Source: Planctomycetota bacterium (lineage in GTDB: Bacteria > Planctomycetota > Planctomycetia > Gemmatales > Gemmataceae). From it: 64,000 nucleotides of DNA. Location of the stretch: the NCBI GenBank assembly GCA_021781415.1, contig JAJXWW010000163.1, forward strand, positions 20,349-84,348. The letters are read 5' to 3'. The translations under genes were made by a program, and so were the position numbers. Under the pieces are notes generated by a model that saw only the letters and a program-made list of their open reading frames with translations, searched no databases and was not told the origin of the DNA. Shown piece after piece: positions 17,532 to 26,933 of this stretch; positions within the stretch are counted from its first letter, which is position 1; every line of letters starts with the position of its first letter.

Positions 17532-17969
17532 ATGATACGCTGCAAGCGCACGAAAATAGCGAGCCTCCTCGTGGGCATGAGCCTGACATGGGCGGGAGTC
17601 GTCTCCGCGGGACCGATTCTCAATCCGATGCAGCCGTGCGACTGCCCGCCGACGCATTACAGTGCCATGCACGTCTTAACGCCGTTCGCCTGGCGCTGGG
17701 CCGCTTGGTGCCAGGGACCGCGCCTCTACACCTTCGCTCCCATCCACCATCCCGACGTGGCCACCAATTCCATGGTGGTTCGTTACCGTTGCCCCACCGT
17801 GCAACCGCTCCAGTACGAGTTGAAGAACTATTTGGGTTTGAATGGCTCGCCTCCCTCCTCCACCTATCAATCTCTCGCTCAAACACCGAAGGGACCAAGC
17901 CAGCAAGATCTGCCCCGTCCCAATTTGGAATACAATCCAGAGAAGCTCCCGCTACCAAAAGAAAAGTAG
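17532..17969 (+). CDS. Small exported protein of unknown function
   Basis: The protein has 145 residues with a signal peptide (SLLVGMSLTWAGVVSAG). The mature part has Cys and Pro near its start (MQPCDCPPTHYSAMHVLTPFAWRW), several aromatic residues and a low-complexity Pro/Ser/Gln tail. The pattern of a small Cys-containing exported protein is common in planctomycetes, but I cannot assign a function. The ATG at 17532 follows AAAGGACGAAGC. Family A-type repeats follow the gene. Confidence 0.7.
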   Translation: MIRCKRTKIASLLVGMSLTWAGVVSAGPILNPMQPCDCPPTHYSAMHVLTPFAWRWAAWCQGPRLYTFAPIHHPDVATNSMVVRYRCPTVQPLQYELKNYLGLNGSPPSSTYQSLAQTPKGPSQQDLPRPNLEYNPEKLPLPKEK

Positions 17970-18000
17970 TTCTATCGCACCGTCGTCAGCTGCCCTGCTC

Positions 18001-18101
18001 GGCGAACCGGCGGCGTGAGCCGCCGGGTAAGGCGAACCGGAGCCGCGTGAGCCGCCGGTCGTTTGTTTGCTCCACCCGGCGGCTGACGCCGCCGGTTCGC
18101 C
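18001..18101. repeat. Dispersed palindromic repeat, GC-rich variant of family A
   Basis: Three copies lie here: 18001-18028, a slightly changed one at 18031-18060, and an inverted one at about 18074-18101. The arms are GGCGGC and GCCGCC inside the same GGCGAACCGG frame as the copies at 1183 and 62558, with A/T positions replaced by G/C. Direct and inverted copies together could form a large hairpin in RNA downstream of the small exported protein gene. Confidence 0.82.
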
Positions 18102-18199
18102 ATTTTCCTCCCCAAACGCGACAATAGGGATATGCCGCCCGCGCCGGTCTTCCGAAAGACGGCGTTTGCGTTTATTCTGAAGGAGGAGGAATTACGTTC

Positions 18200-19654
18200 A
18201 TGAAAACCTCGTTGTCGATTGCAGCCATCGTGTCGCTGTTCGTCGTGTTACCGGCATGGGCGGCCAAACCAGCCGTCCTTGCGCCGAACGTCGTCGTCAT
18301 TCTCGCCGACGATCTCGGCTACGGCGATTTGCATTGCTACAACAAAGATTCCAAAATCCCCACACCGAACCTCGATCGCCTTGCCTCCCAAAGTTTGCGT
18401 TTCACCGATGCCCACACCCCGTGCGCCGTTTGCACGCCGACGCGCTACGGCCTGTTGACCGGACGCTACTGCTGGCGCTCGTCGCTGAAAAAAGGTGTTC
18501 TCGGCGGCTATTCGCCCGCGCTGATCGAACCCAAGCGCATGACTCTGGCCTCGCTCTTGAAACAGCAAGGCTACGTCACGGCGGGTCTCGGCAAATGGCA
18601 TCTCGGACTCGGCGACCAGGCCAAGACCGATTTCGGTAAACCGCTCCGTCCCGGTCCTCTTTCCGCCGGCTTCGATTCCTACTTCGGCATCCCCGCCTCA
18701 CTGGACATGCCGCCCTATCTCTTCCTCGACAACGAAGGGGTTTTGGAAGCGGCGACGGAGACGATTGCCGACAGCGCCATGCGCCGCAAGGGCGGCAAGG
18801 GATTTTGGCGAGGCGGAGCCATCGCGCCGCACTTCAAACACGTCGAGGTCTTACCCACGTTGACCGATCGCGCGGTCGAGTTCTGTCGCAAACAATCGAA
18901 GGACCATCCGTTTTTCCTCTATTTGGCGTTGACCGGACCGCATACGCCGTGGATGCCGACCGAGGAGTTTCGCGGCAAAAGCAAAGCCGGCTACTACGGC
19001 GATTTCACGGCGCAGGTCGATGCCTCCGTGGGCCGCGTTTTCAAGGCCTTGGATGAGGCCAAGGTGTCCCACAATACTTTGGTGATTTTCACCAGCGACA
19101 ATGGAGCGCATTGGCTGCCCGAAGACATCGAGAAATGGGGCCATCGCGCCAACGGCAACCTGCGCGGCCAGAAGGCGGACCTGTGGGAAGGCGGGCATCG
19201 GGTGCCCTTCCTGGTGCGTTGGCCGGGCCAGGTTTCCGCCGGCGCGACGAGCACGGAGTTAATCTGTCTGACCGATGTGTTGGCGACCGTTACTGAAATC
19301 GTCGGCGACAAGCTGCCCGACGACGCCGGCGAAGATAGTTTCAGCTTGCTGCCGGTTTTGCGCGGCGACAAGCGCGATCGACCGATCCGCGAGGCAATCG
19401 TGCATCACTCCGGCGACGGCACCTTTGCCATTCGCCAAGGTCCGTGGAAATTGGCGATGGCTCTGGGATCGCACGGCTTCAGCGCGCCGCACGACATCAA
19501 GCCCAAACCCGGCGAGGCCAAGGGACAGCTGTACAATCTCGACGACGACCCAAAAGAGCAGAAGAATCTCTGGCTGGAAAAACCGGATATTGTGGAGCGT
19601 TTGACGGCGTTGCTCCATAAATATCAGCGCGAGGGACGCAGCAGGCCGCGCTGA
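18200..19654 (+). CDS. Exported sulfatase (arylsulfatase family)
   Basis: The protein has 484 residues with a signal peptide (about 1-22, ending VLPAWAAK). It is a formylglycine-dependent sulfatase of the S1 family: metal-binding VVILADDLGYGD, active-site C78-T-P-T-R where Cys78 should become formylglycine, then GKWHLG, and TSDNG later. Planctomycetes have many such enzymes for sulfated polysaccharides. The substrate cannot be read from sequence. The ATG at 18200 lies behind AAGGAGGAGGAATTACGTTC. The sigma factor gene starts only 23 bases downstream, so sulfatase, sigma factor and kinase probably form one transcript. Confidence 0.94.
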   Translation: MKTSLSIAAIVSLFVVLPAWAAKPAVLAPNVVVILADDLGYGDLHCYNKDSKIPTPNLDRLASQSLRFTDAHTPCAVCTPTRYGLLTGRYCWRSSLKKGVLGGYSPALIEPKRMTLASLLKQQGYVTAGLGKWHLGLGDQAKTDFGKPLRPGPLSAGFDSYFGIPASLDMPPYLFLDNEGVLEAATETIADSAMRRKGGKGFWRGGAIAPHFKHVEVLPTLTDRAVEFCRKQSKDHPFFLYLALTGPHTPWMPTEEFRGKSKAGYYGDFTAQVDASVGRVFKALDEAKVSHNTLVIFTSDNGAHWLPEDIEKWGHRANGNLRGQKADLWEGGHRVPFLVRWPGQVSAGATSTELICLTDVLATVTEIVGDKLPDDAGEDSFSLLPVLRGDKRDRPIREAIVHHSGDGTFAIRQGPWKLAMALGSHGFSAPHDIKPKPGEAKGQLYNLDDDPKEQKNLWLEKPDIVERLTALLHKYQREGRSRPR

Positions 19655-19677
19655 GGGCATTTCGCGAAGGGGGACGA

Positions 19678-20334
19678 ATGGGTGCCACCGACAACGAAGT
19701 TGAGGAAAAGGAACTCGACGATCTGCTGAATCGTCTGAAGCGAGGAGAGCAGCAGGCGTTGGCGGAGTTGTTCGCGCGCTATCGCGAACAACTGCGGCGG
19801 ATGATCGACGTGCGCCTCGATCATCGGCTCAATGGCCGCGTCTCCCCTTCGGACGTGTTGCAAGAAGCGTACATCGACGCCCTCAAGCGCGTCGATCACT
19901 ACTTCGCCAAGCCGGAGATGCCGTTCTTCCTCTGGCTGCGCTGGGTGGCCGGCCAACGCCTGATCGAAGTGCATCGCCAACATCTGGGCGCGCAGATGCG
20001 CGCCGCCGGACAGGAAATCTCGTTGACCTACGGCGGGACGCCGGCGGCGAGTTCGGCGTGTTTGGCGGCGCGGCTGGTGCAAAACCTCACCTCGCCGAGC
20101 GAGGCGGTGGTCCGCGCCGAACGCTTCTCCATGCTCGAAGACGCGCTGGCGCAAATGGACCCGATGGACCGCGAAGTGCTAACGCTCCGCCATTTCGAGG
20201 AGATGAGCAATACGGAGACGGCGATGGTGCTGGGAATTCAACCTGCCGCCGCCAGCAAACGCTACGTCCGCGCCCTGCATCGTTTGAAGGAGATTCTCAC
20301 CCAGATTCCCGGTTTTCTGGACGAAACGCCATGA
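19678..20334 (+). CDS. ECF-type RNA polymerase sigma factor, planctomycete subgroup
   Basis: The protein has 218 residues. Sigma region 2 is at about 15-90 with RVSPSDVLQEAYIDALKR and FFLWLRWVAGQRLIEVHRQHLGAQ, typical of the planctomycete-specific ECF group. Region 4 is at about 155-210 with MDREVLTLRHFEEMSNTETA and the recognition helix AAASKRYVRALHRLKE. Such factors are usually encoded beside a Ser/Thr kinase, as here: the stop overlaps the kinase ATG by four bases. The kinase may control it by phosphorylation, or both may act on the same signal. No anti-sigma factor is visible. Confidence 0.93.
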   Translation: MGATDNEVEEKELDDLLNRLKRGEQQALAELFARYREQLRRMIDVRLDHRLNGRVSPSDVLQEAYIDALKRVDHYFAKPEMPFFLWLRWVAGQRLIEVHRQHLGAQMRAAGQEISLTYGGTPAASSACLAARLVQNLTSPSEAVVRAERFSMLEDALAQMDPMDREVLTLRHFEEMSNTETAMVLGIQPAAASKRYVRALHRLKEILTQIPGFLDETP

Positions 20335-22565
20335 TCGACCTTCCCAACGCGAAATCCGTACTAGCCTCGACCGAAGAGCGCGATCCGCTCGATTTGGTGG
20401 CCGAGGAGTTCGCCGAGCGCTGCCGCGTCGGAGAAGCCCCTTCGTTGAACGAGTATCTGACGCGCTATCCTCAATGGGCCGAAGAACTGCGCGAACTGTT
20501 GCCGGCCGCGGCCATGATGGAGGAACTCCGTCGCCACAAGCGCGGAACCCGCGCCCTCGCCGACTGCGAAGCCATCCAGCACCTCGGCGATTATCGCATT
20601 GTCCGCGAGATTGGCCGAGGCGGCATGGGCATCGTCTACGAGGCCGTGCAGGAATCGCTGGGTCGGCACGTCGCCTTGAAAGTGTTGCCGCGCCATTCGC
20701 TGCTCGATCCGAAAAAGCTGGCCCGCTTTCAACTGGAATCGCAAGCCGCCGCCGCCCTGCATCACAGCAATATCGTCCCCGTCTTTGGCGTGGGCGAACA
20801 CGAGGGCTTGCACTACTACGTCATGCAGCTCATCCCCGGTCAGGGGTTGCACGAGGTTCTCGCGCGTCTGCGGCAAGGGGAGTCGTGGACGACGATTCTC
20901 GGTCGGGATAAAGAAGTCAATCCCGATCTGGAATGGCGCGAGATCGTTCGCCTGGGCATTCAAGCCGCCGACGCGCTCGACTATGCCCACAAACACGGAA
21001 CCCTGCACCGCGACGTGAAACCGGCCAACATTTTGCTCGATTCGCAGGGGACGGTTTGGCTTACCGATTTTGGCCTGGCCAAACTGATGGAACAGAACAA
21101 TCTCACCAGCACCGGCGATCTGGTGGGCACGCTGCAATACCTCGCGCCGGAGAGCCTGCACGGTCAATCCGACGCCCGCAGCGACGTTTACAGTTTGGGG
21201 CTAACCCTGTACGAACTGCTGACGCGCACCCCACCTTTCCCCGAATCGAATCCCGCGCGGCTTCTGCAACAGGTAAGCAACAACGAACCCATTCGCCCGC
21301 GCAAGCTCAAGCCCGCTCTGCCGCGCGATCTGGAAACGATCTTGCTCAAGGCCATTGCGCGCGAGCCGGCGCGGCGCTATCAATCGGCCGGAGTATTCGC
21401 CGACGATCTACGCTGTTTCCTGGACGATCGACCGATCCGAGCGCGGCGCATCAGCGCGGCGGAGCAATTGCTGCGCTGGTATCGTCACAATCGCATGGTC
21501 GCCGCCTTGTTGGCCGCGTTGGTGGTTGTGTTTCTGACCGGCTTTGGCGGAGTCATCTGGAAATGGCGCGAGGCCGAGAGCGCCCTGAAACGCGAGGCCG
21601 AACAACACGAATTGGCCGAGAAGGCGACCGAGCGGGCCGAGAGCAACGTCAAGATGTCGCTGCAAGCGCTCGAGGGCATCTTCAACGATTTGGCGGCTCG
21701 GGAATCGGGACCGCATTTTGCGCCGATGCCGCCGCGACCGCTGCGCGAGACGGAGCAAGAGGCCTCGCTCCTGCAACACATGCTGCAATTCTACGACGAT
21801 TTCGCCAAAGAAAACGAGACGAACGCGCGCGTGCGGATCGAGGCGGCCAAGGCTCATCGCCGGGTCGGCGACATCCACGCACAGCGAGACGATCGCGCCA
21901 AAGCGACGGCATCCTACGCGCGCGCGACCATCATGCTCGAACAACTCGTCGAATCGGTTCCCTCCGACCGCATTGCTCGCTGCGAGTTGGCTGAGACGCT
22001 CACCCGTTTCGATCCGCGCAATCCGCCTTCCGATGCCGAGACTCGGTGCAATCGCGCGCTTTCCCTTCTGGAGCCGACCGAGGATGAAGAATCGCCGATC
22101 TCGCCTCGCTTTGCCCGCTTGAAGCAACGCATTCACGCCCATCTGGGTGGCATTCTGGAAGCCCAAAATCGTCTCGATGAGGCCGAGAAATCGTATCGAA
22201 CGGCGATCGCGCTGATGAAGTCGATGGGCCGGCGCGAGTTGCAGACTCCGTGGGTCATGCCGGAATTGGCTCGATTGCGCGAACGATCCGCCAAGCTATT
22301 GATCGAGCAAAAGAAAACGACCGAGGCCCATCGCGTCGCCGAGGACTGGTTCGCCGACTTGCAAAGATACGCGCGCTTCGGCCCTCCGTTCGCGGGGAAG
22401 AAGCATCCCATTTCGGGGCAATACAAAGAGCTGAGCGACATCTTCAAGCGTCTGGGCGATCCAATCCTCGCCGAACAAGTCGAAGCCGCTGAGAAAAAGC
22501 TGCGCCCCGGTCCTCCCCCTCGCCGCGGCCCCGACAAACGCGAACCCCCGTCGCCACCCTTCTGA
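20331..22565 (+). CDS. Membrane Ser/Thr protein kinase with C-terminal TPR-like region
   Basis: The protein has 744 residues. The N-terminal 80 residues are an acidic, helical segment. The kinase domain spans about 83-360: glycine loop GRGGMGIVYEA, Lys in VALKVLPRH, catalytic loop HRDVKPANILL (near 226), DFGLAKL and APE. One membrane helix follows near 388-410 (MVAALLAALVVVFLTGFGGV), then a coiled coil (EAESALKREAEQHELAEKA) and helical TPR-like repeats outside. All catalytic residues are present. The start at ATG 20331 overlaps the sigma factor stop, giving coupled translation. The frame is open upstream, but that part lies inside the sigma gene. Confidence 0.93.
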   Translation: MIDLPNAKSVLASTEERDPLDLVAEEFAERCRVGEAPSLNEYLTRYPQWAEELRELLPAAAMMEELRRHKRGTRALADCEAIQHLGDYRIVREIGRGGMGIVYEAVQESLGRHVALKVLPRHSLLDPKKLARFQLESQAAAALHHSNIVPVFGVGEHEGLHYYVMQLIPGQGLHEVLARLRQGESWTTILGRDKEVNPDLEWREIVRLGIQAADALDYAHKHGTLHRDVKPANILLDSQGTVWLTDFGLAKLMEQNNLTSTGDLVGTLQYLAPESLHGQSDARSDVYSLGLTLYELLTRTPPFPESNPARLLQQVSNNEPIRPRKLKPALPRDLETILLKAIAREPARRYQSAGVFADDLRCFLDDRPIRARRISAAEQLLRWYRHNRMVAALLAALVVVFLTGFGGVIWKWREAESALKREAEQHELAEKATERAESNVKMSLQALEGIFNDLAARESGPHFAPMPPRPLRETEQEASLLQHMLQFYDDFAKENETNARVRIEAAKAHRRVGDIHAQRDDRAKATASYARATIMLEQLVESVPSDRIARCELAETLTRFDPRNPPSDAETRCNRALSLLEPTEDEESPISPRFARLKQRIHAHLGGILEAQNRLDEAEKSYRTAIALMKSMGRRELQTPWVMPELARLRERSAKLLIEQKKTTEAHRVAEDWFADLQRYARFGPPFAGKKHPISGQYKELSDIFKRLGDPILAEQVEAAEKKLRPGPPPRRGPDKREPPSPPF

Positions 22566-22859
22566 CCTCATCTGACATCATTCCCTCGCTCCGCGAGTAA
22601 ACGCACATCCCTTTGGCTTGCTCCATTTTTATGTACCACGCGCAATGAGAGACACTCCGCACAGCCCCCTCGCTCCTTTGAGTACAGGGGAGAGGGAGTG
22701 GCTCTGTACGGTTAACCGCTCTACAGTTCTTGCTCGCTTCAGCGATCTGTGTTACAACACAAGAGATAAACGCGCGACTTCGAACGGCACCCAAGGTTTA
22801 AGTTCCGCGATCGTTCTCAAGGGTACGAGGTAGCGAGCAGGGATAATCACGGCGCGATT
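22566..22859. other. Intergenic region with a family B repeat fragment
   Basis: A partial copy of the CCCCTCGCTCC/GGGGAGAGGG repeat lies at about 22665-22700. No gene is seen. The ptsI promoter probably lies in the last 120 bases, but no ribosome binding site precedes its ATG. Confidence 0.5.
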
Positions 22860-24611
22860 ATGATACGGGGTCTGCCGATATCTCCGGGAGTGACCGTGGC
22901 CCATGCCTTCTGCTTGGACCATGGCTTGCTGCCGAAAGAGTCTCTCTCCTTGGACGCCGCTTCGCTATCGGGTGAAGTCGGTCGTTTCGATCGTGCCTGC
23001 GCTGCCGTGTCGCGCGAACTCGACGACGCCATCGACCGCGTCGGCAAGCAAATCGGCGAGGAAGAGGCCGCCATCTTCCGGACGCATCGCTTGTTGCTGC
23101 GCGATCCCACATTGACCACCCGCGTCAAAACGGCCATTCTGGAGCGCAGGATCGATGCGTCCACCGCGCTCCGCGAGATCCTCGAAGAATACAATAAACT
23201 CTACGGGCAGATCGCCGATCCCTATTTACAAGAGCGCATGGCCGACTTGCGCGATGTGATCGGTCGCATTCTGGCACAGCTGACCCGCGAGGTACAAGCA
23301 CCGATTTTGCATCCCCAAGAGCCGGTGGTACTCGTCGCCGAAGAAATCCTACCGTCGCAGGCGTTGACGTTCGATCGCCATCTCGTCGCCGGTATCGTCA
23401 CCGAGTCGGGTGGGGCGACCGGACATGCGGCCATCTTGGCGCGCGCTCTCGGCATTCCCGCCGTCTCTGGTCTGCGCGGTCTGCTGCGCGAGGTTCAGAC
23501 CGGCGATCTGCTCGCCGTCGATGGACGCGAAGGCCACGTCTACGTCAATCCCGGTCCCGAAGTGGAGACGGCGTATCGCAAGTTGCAGCGCGAGTACGCC
23601 GACTTCGCCGGCAAACTGATCGAGAACCGCGATTTGGAGCCGATCACCGCCGACGGCATTCGCTTGGAACTGTTGGCCAACGTCAACGGTCCTCTCGACG
23701 CGGCAACGGCCGGCTCCGCCGGAGCGACGGGAGTTGGGCTTTATCGTACCGAGTATCTGTTTTTGACCCATCCCTCGGTGCCCGACGAAGAGGAACAACT
23801 TGCCGCCTATCGCGCCGTCGTCGAGGCAGCTCCGAATCGACTCGTCACCATCCGCACGCTCGACCTCGGCGGCGACAAGCACGTTCCCTATCTCGGCCAT
23901 CGCCGCGAGGCGAATCCGTTCATGGGCTTTCGCAGCATCCGTCTCAGCAGTGCCTACCCCGACTTCTTTCAAACGCAGCTGCGCGCTATTTTGCGCGCCG
24001 GAGTCCACGGCCAAGTCGGTCTTCTCTTTCCGATGATCTCCACGCTGGAGGAGGTGCAACGCTTAAAGAAAATCGTCGATCGCACGCGCGTCGCGCTCCA
24101 TCGGGCCGCCATCCCTTTCAGCGAGGAGATGCCTTTGGGAATCATGTTGGAAGTGCCCGCAGCCGCTCTGTGCATCGAGGCGCTTCTGGAAGAGGTCGAT
24201 TTTGTCAGCATCGGCTCCAACGACTTGATTCAATATCTGATGGCTGCCGACCGCGATAATCCGCACGTCGCCCATTTGTGCGAGCCGTTCAGTCCGGCGT
24301 TGATGCAGCTTCTGCATCGCGTCATTCGCGCCTGCAACGAACACGGCAAGCCCGTGACCCTGTGCGGCGAGATGGCCGGTTGGCCGCGTTGTTTCTTACC
24401 GCTGTTCGGCATGGGGCTGCGCCGTCTGAGCATGAGTCCCGCATTCGTGCCGTCCATAAAGGAAGTGGTGCGGCACACGACGTTAGAACTGGCCGAGCGC
24501 GTCGCCAACCGCGTGCTACAAATGCAAACCTACGGCGAGATACGCGGCTATCTGACGCGCAAAATCCGCGAAGCCTGGCCGCACGTCTCGCTTCTCGATG
24601 TCAGCCGATAG
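22860..24611 (+). CDS. ptsI: Phosphoenolpyruvate-protein phosphotransferase (enzyme I of PTS)
   Basis: The protein has 583 residues, normal for enzyme I, which moves phosphate from phosphoenolpyruvate to HPr. The phosphorylated residue is His189 in ESGGATGHAAILARALGIP (same number as in E. coli). The PEP-binding barrel shows GATGVGLYRTEYLFL, DLGGDKHVPYLGHRREANPFMGFR, GIMLEVPAA, SIGSNDLIQY and the C-terminal TLCGEMAG containing the proton-donor Cys. No HPr or enzyme II gene is in the window. Many planctomycetes keep only a regulatory PTS, which would fit a lone ptsI, but this is inference. Confidence 0.94.
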   Translation: MIRGLPISPGVTVAHAFCLDHGLLPKESLSLDAASLSGEVGRFDRACAAVSRELDDAIDRVGKQIGEEEAAIFRTHRLLLRDPTLTTRVKTAILERRIDASTALREILEEYNKLYGQIADPYLQERMADLRDVIGRILAQLTREVQAPILHPQEPVVLVAEEILPSQALTFDRHLVAGIVTESGGATGHAAILARALGIPAVSGLRGLLREVQTGDLLAVDGREGHVYVNPGPEVETAYRKLQREYADFAGKLIENRDLEPITADGIRLELLANVNGPLDAATAGSAGATGVGLYRTEYLFLTHPSVPDEEEQLAAYRAVVEAAPNRLVTIRTLDLGGDKHVPYLGHRREANPFMGFRSIRLSSAYPDFFQTQLRAILRAGVHGQVGLLFPMISTLEEVQRLKKIVDRTRVALHRAAIPFSEEMPLGIMLEVPAAALCIEALLEEVDFVSIGSNDLIQYLMAADRDNPHVAHLCEPFSPALMQLLHRVIRACNEHGKPVTLCGEMAGWPRCFLPLFGMGLRRLSMSPAFVPSIKEVVRHTTLELAERVANRVLQMQTYGEIRGYLTRKIREAWPHVSLLDVSR

Positions 24612-24626
24612 ACGATTCTTCCCGCG

Positions 24627-25652
24627 TTACTTCTTGGGCGGAGTGAAGTCGGCGATCCACAATTGCGAGGGTTGCCGACCGTCGCGCGTCGAGGTCCACA
24701 TCAACCGTTTGCCGTCGGGACTGAATACCGGCAAGACATCCGCTCCCGGAGCATAGGTCAGACGAGCCTTTTTGCCGGTCTCCACATTCATCCAATAGAG
24801 ATCGTAATTGGGTCTTCCCGCGACTCCGTGATTCGCTCCCGCGTAGACGATGTGCGTGCCATCCTTGTACCAATAAGGCCCCCAACACACCCAGTTCAGG
24901 TCGTCGGTCAGTGCGCGTTCGCCCGTGCCATCGACGTTGATGACATATAACTGCAAATGGTCTGGCTTCTTTCGATCGCTGCGAAAGATCACACGCTTGC
25001 CGTCCGGCGAAAAGAACGGGCCGCCGTTGTAGCAACCCGGCGCGTGCGTCAATTGGCGGACATTCTTGCCGTCCCTGTCCATGATGTACAGTTCGAGGTT
25101 CTTTTCGCCGCCTCGATTGGAACAGAACACGATGGACTTACCGTCCGGCGAATAGCTGCCCTCGGCGTTGTAGCCGGGTTCCGATGTCAGGCGCTTCAAG
25201 CCGGAGCCGTCCGGATTGGCCTCGAATATGGACAAGTGCGCATCGAAATCCCACTGATAGCGGCGGCGCTTGCCGGACTTGCGATCTTCCTCGCGCCTTC
25301 CATATTCCTCGGCATATTGTTTTTTCGCATTCGGATCGAGATGACTGCTGGCAAAGATTATCTTTTTCCCGTCCGGAGCGAAGTAGGAACAGGTCGTCTT
25401 GCCCACGCCCGGACTGACGCGGCGGACGCGCTGGGTTTCGAGATCCATCGTGAAGATCTGATAAAACGGATTCCCACTGTCCTTTTCTTCCGCCTGAAAG
25501 ATGATGCTCTTTCCGTCCGGCGAGAAGTAGCCTTCGCCGGCACGGACGAAATCCTTGGTCAGCTGGCGAATGTTTTTCAGACAAACGGACTCATCTTTAT
25601 GCCACTCCGCCGGCTCGGCGGCGAAAAGCGTCAGAAGTAGGCAAATCGACAT
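24627..25652 (-). CDS. TolB-like beta-propeller protein (PD40 repeats), exported
   Basis: The protein has 341 residues with a short signal-like start (MSICLLLTLFAAEPAE). The body is made of WD40-like PD40 repeats: the phrase FSPDGK or YSPDGK followed by SIIFQ, IIFAS, SIVFCS, RVIFRS or RLMWTS recurs six times, giving a six-blade propeller as in TolB. It is probably periplasmic and binds protein or glycan ligands. I chose ATG 25652, preceded by GAGGAGCATACCC; the frame is open to 25895 but without ribosome binding site or homology. No Tol-Pal genes are adjacent. Confidence 0.85.
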   Translation of the reverse strand: MSICLLLTLFAAEPAEWHKDESVCLKNIRQLTKDFVRAGEGYFSPDGKSIIFQAEEKDSGNPFYQIFTMDLETQRVRRVSPGVGKTTCSYFAPDGKKIIFASSHLDPNAKKQYAEEYGRREEDRKSGKRRRYQWDFDAHLSIFEANPDGSGLKRLTSEPGYNAEGSYSPDGKSIVFCSNRGGEKNLELYIMDRDGKNVRQLTHAPGCYNGGPFFSPDGKRVIFRSDRKKPDHLQLYVINVDGTGERALTDDLNWVCWGPYWYKDGTHIVYAGANHGVAGRPNYDLYWMNVETGKKARLTYAPGADVLPVFSPDGKRLMWTSTRDGRQPSQLWIADFTPPKK

Positions 25653-25893
25653 GGGTATGCTCCTCGACCAAGCGACATAAACGTCAAGCCAAAGCGTCTC
25701 CTGACAGTCTACGAGAATCTGGACCATCGAAAGCCCCAAGCGACCAAATCGCGCGATACCCAATTCGAGAACCGTTCCTCCGCGTCCCTGCAGGGGAACC
25801 CATGCAGTTCCTTGACGACAAACACGGTTCGCCGTCATAAGATAAAGATCGAATACATTCCGACCTACCGCGATGAGGAACGTGAGTCGTTTC

Positions 25894-26919
25894 ATGCAAG
25901 CAATTCAATTGAAGCAACCCGGACATTTCGAGCAGATACGCATCGACGAACCGAGCAAGCCCGGTCCCGGTGAGGCATTGGTACGAGTGCATCGAATCGG
26001 CATCTGCGGCACCGACATTAGCGGCTATCTCGGCAAGATGCCGTTTTACAGCTATCCGCGCATCCCCGGGCACGAGCTGGGCGTCGAGGTGATGGAAGTT
26101 GGCGAGGGCGTGGCCAACGTCAAGGCGGGGATGCGCTGCTCCATCGAGCCGTACATGAACTGCCAAGAGTGTTTCGCCTGCCGGCGCGGGCGAGGCAACT
26201 GCTGCGAAAAGCTACAAGTGCTGGGCGTTCACACCGACGGGGGAATGCGGCCCTATTTCCTGGTGCCGGCGCGTAAACTGCATCCATCGAGCAAGCTGAC
26301 GCTCGACCAACTGGCGCTGGTCGAGACGTTGGGCATCGGTTGTCATGCCGTCGATCGCGGTCAACCGCAAGCCGATGAGTTCGCCCTCGTCGTCGGCGCG
26401 GGGCCTATCGGGTTGTCGGTCATCGAGTTCGTCAAGCTGACCGGCGCGAAGATCATCGTTCTCGATCTCAACGAAAAACGCCTCGACTTCTGCAAGCAAC
26501 AGATGGGCGTACCGTACACCATCCGCTTCCGAGGCGACGGCTCCGAGCTGAAGGAATTGCAGGACATCACCGAAGGCGCGCTTGCTCCCGTGGTGTTCGA
26601 CGCGACCGGCAGCGCCAAGTCGATGTGCAATGCGTTCAATTACGTTGCCCATACCGGCCGTCTGGTTTTCGTCGGCATCGTGACCGATGAAATCTCCTTT
26701 CCCGATCCGCTATTGCATCGCCGCGAGATGACGGTGTTCGCCTCGCGCAATGCGCTCCCTCACGATTTTCGCCGTATCATCGGTTTGATCGAGGAAGGCC
26801 GTATCGACACCCGACCGTGGATCACGCACCGCACGCCGTTCGCCGACCTCATCGGCCATTTTCCCTCCTATACCAAACCGGAGACCGGCGTCATCAAGGC
26901 GATGGTCGAAGTCGATTGA
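25894..26919 (+). CDS. Zinc-dependent alcohol dehydrogenase, sugar or polyol type
   Basis: The protein has 341 residues and belongs to the medium-chain dehydrogenase family (threonine/sorbitol dehydrogenase branch). The catalytic zinc ligands are in IGICGTDISGYLG and IPGHELGVEV. The structural zinc site has four Cys in MNCQECFACRRGRGNCCEKL. The NAD(P) site is VVGAGPIGLSVIEFV. The next gene, a TIM-barrel isomerase, starts 14 bases downstream, and a mutarotase follows, so the substrate is probably a sugar such as L-fucose; this is inference. I chose ATG 25894 (MQAIQLKQPG), the usual family start, over the ATG seven codons upstream. Confidence 0.88.
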   Translation: MQAIQLKQPGHFEQIRIDEPSKPGPGEALVRVHRIGICGTDISGYLGKMPFYSYPRIPGHELGVEVMEVGEGVANVKAGMRCSIEPYMNCQECFACRRGRGNCCEKLQVLGVHTDGGMRPYFLVPARKLHPSSKLTLDQLALVETLGIGCHAVDRGQPQADEFALVVGAGPIGLSVIEFVKLTGAKIIVLDLNEKRLDFCKQQMGVPYTIRFRGDGSELKELQDITEGALAPVVFDATGSAKSMCNAFNYVAHTGRLVFVGIVTDEISFPDPLLHRREMTVFASRNALPHDFRRIIGLIEEGRIDTRPWITHRTPFADLIGHFPSYTKPETGVIKAMVEVD

Positions 26920-26933
26920 AAAGAGGCTTACCC

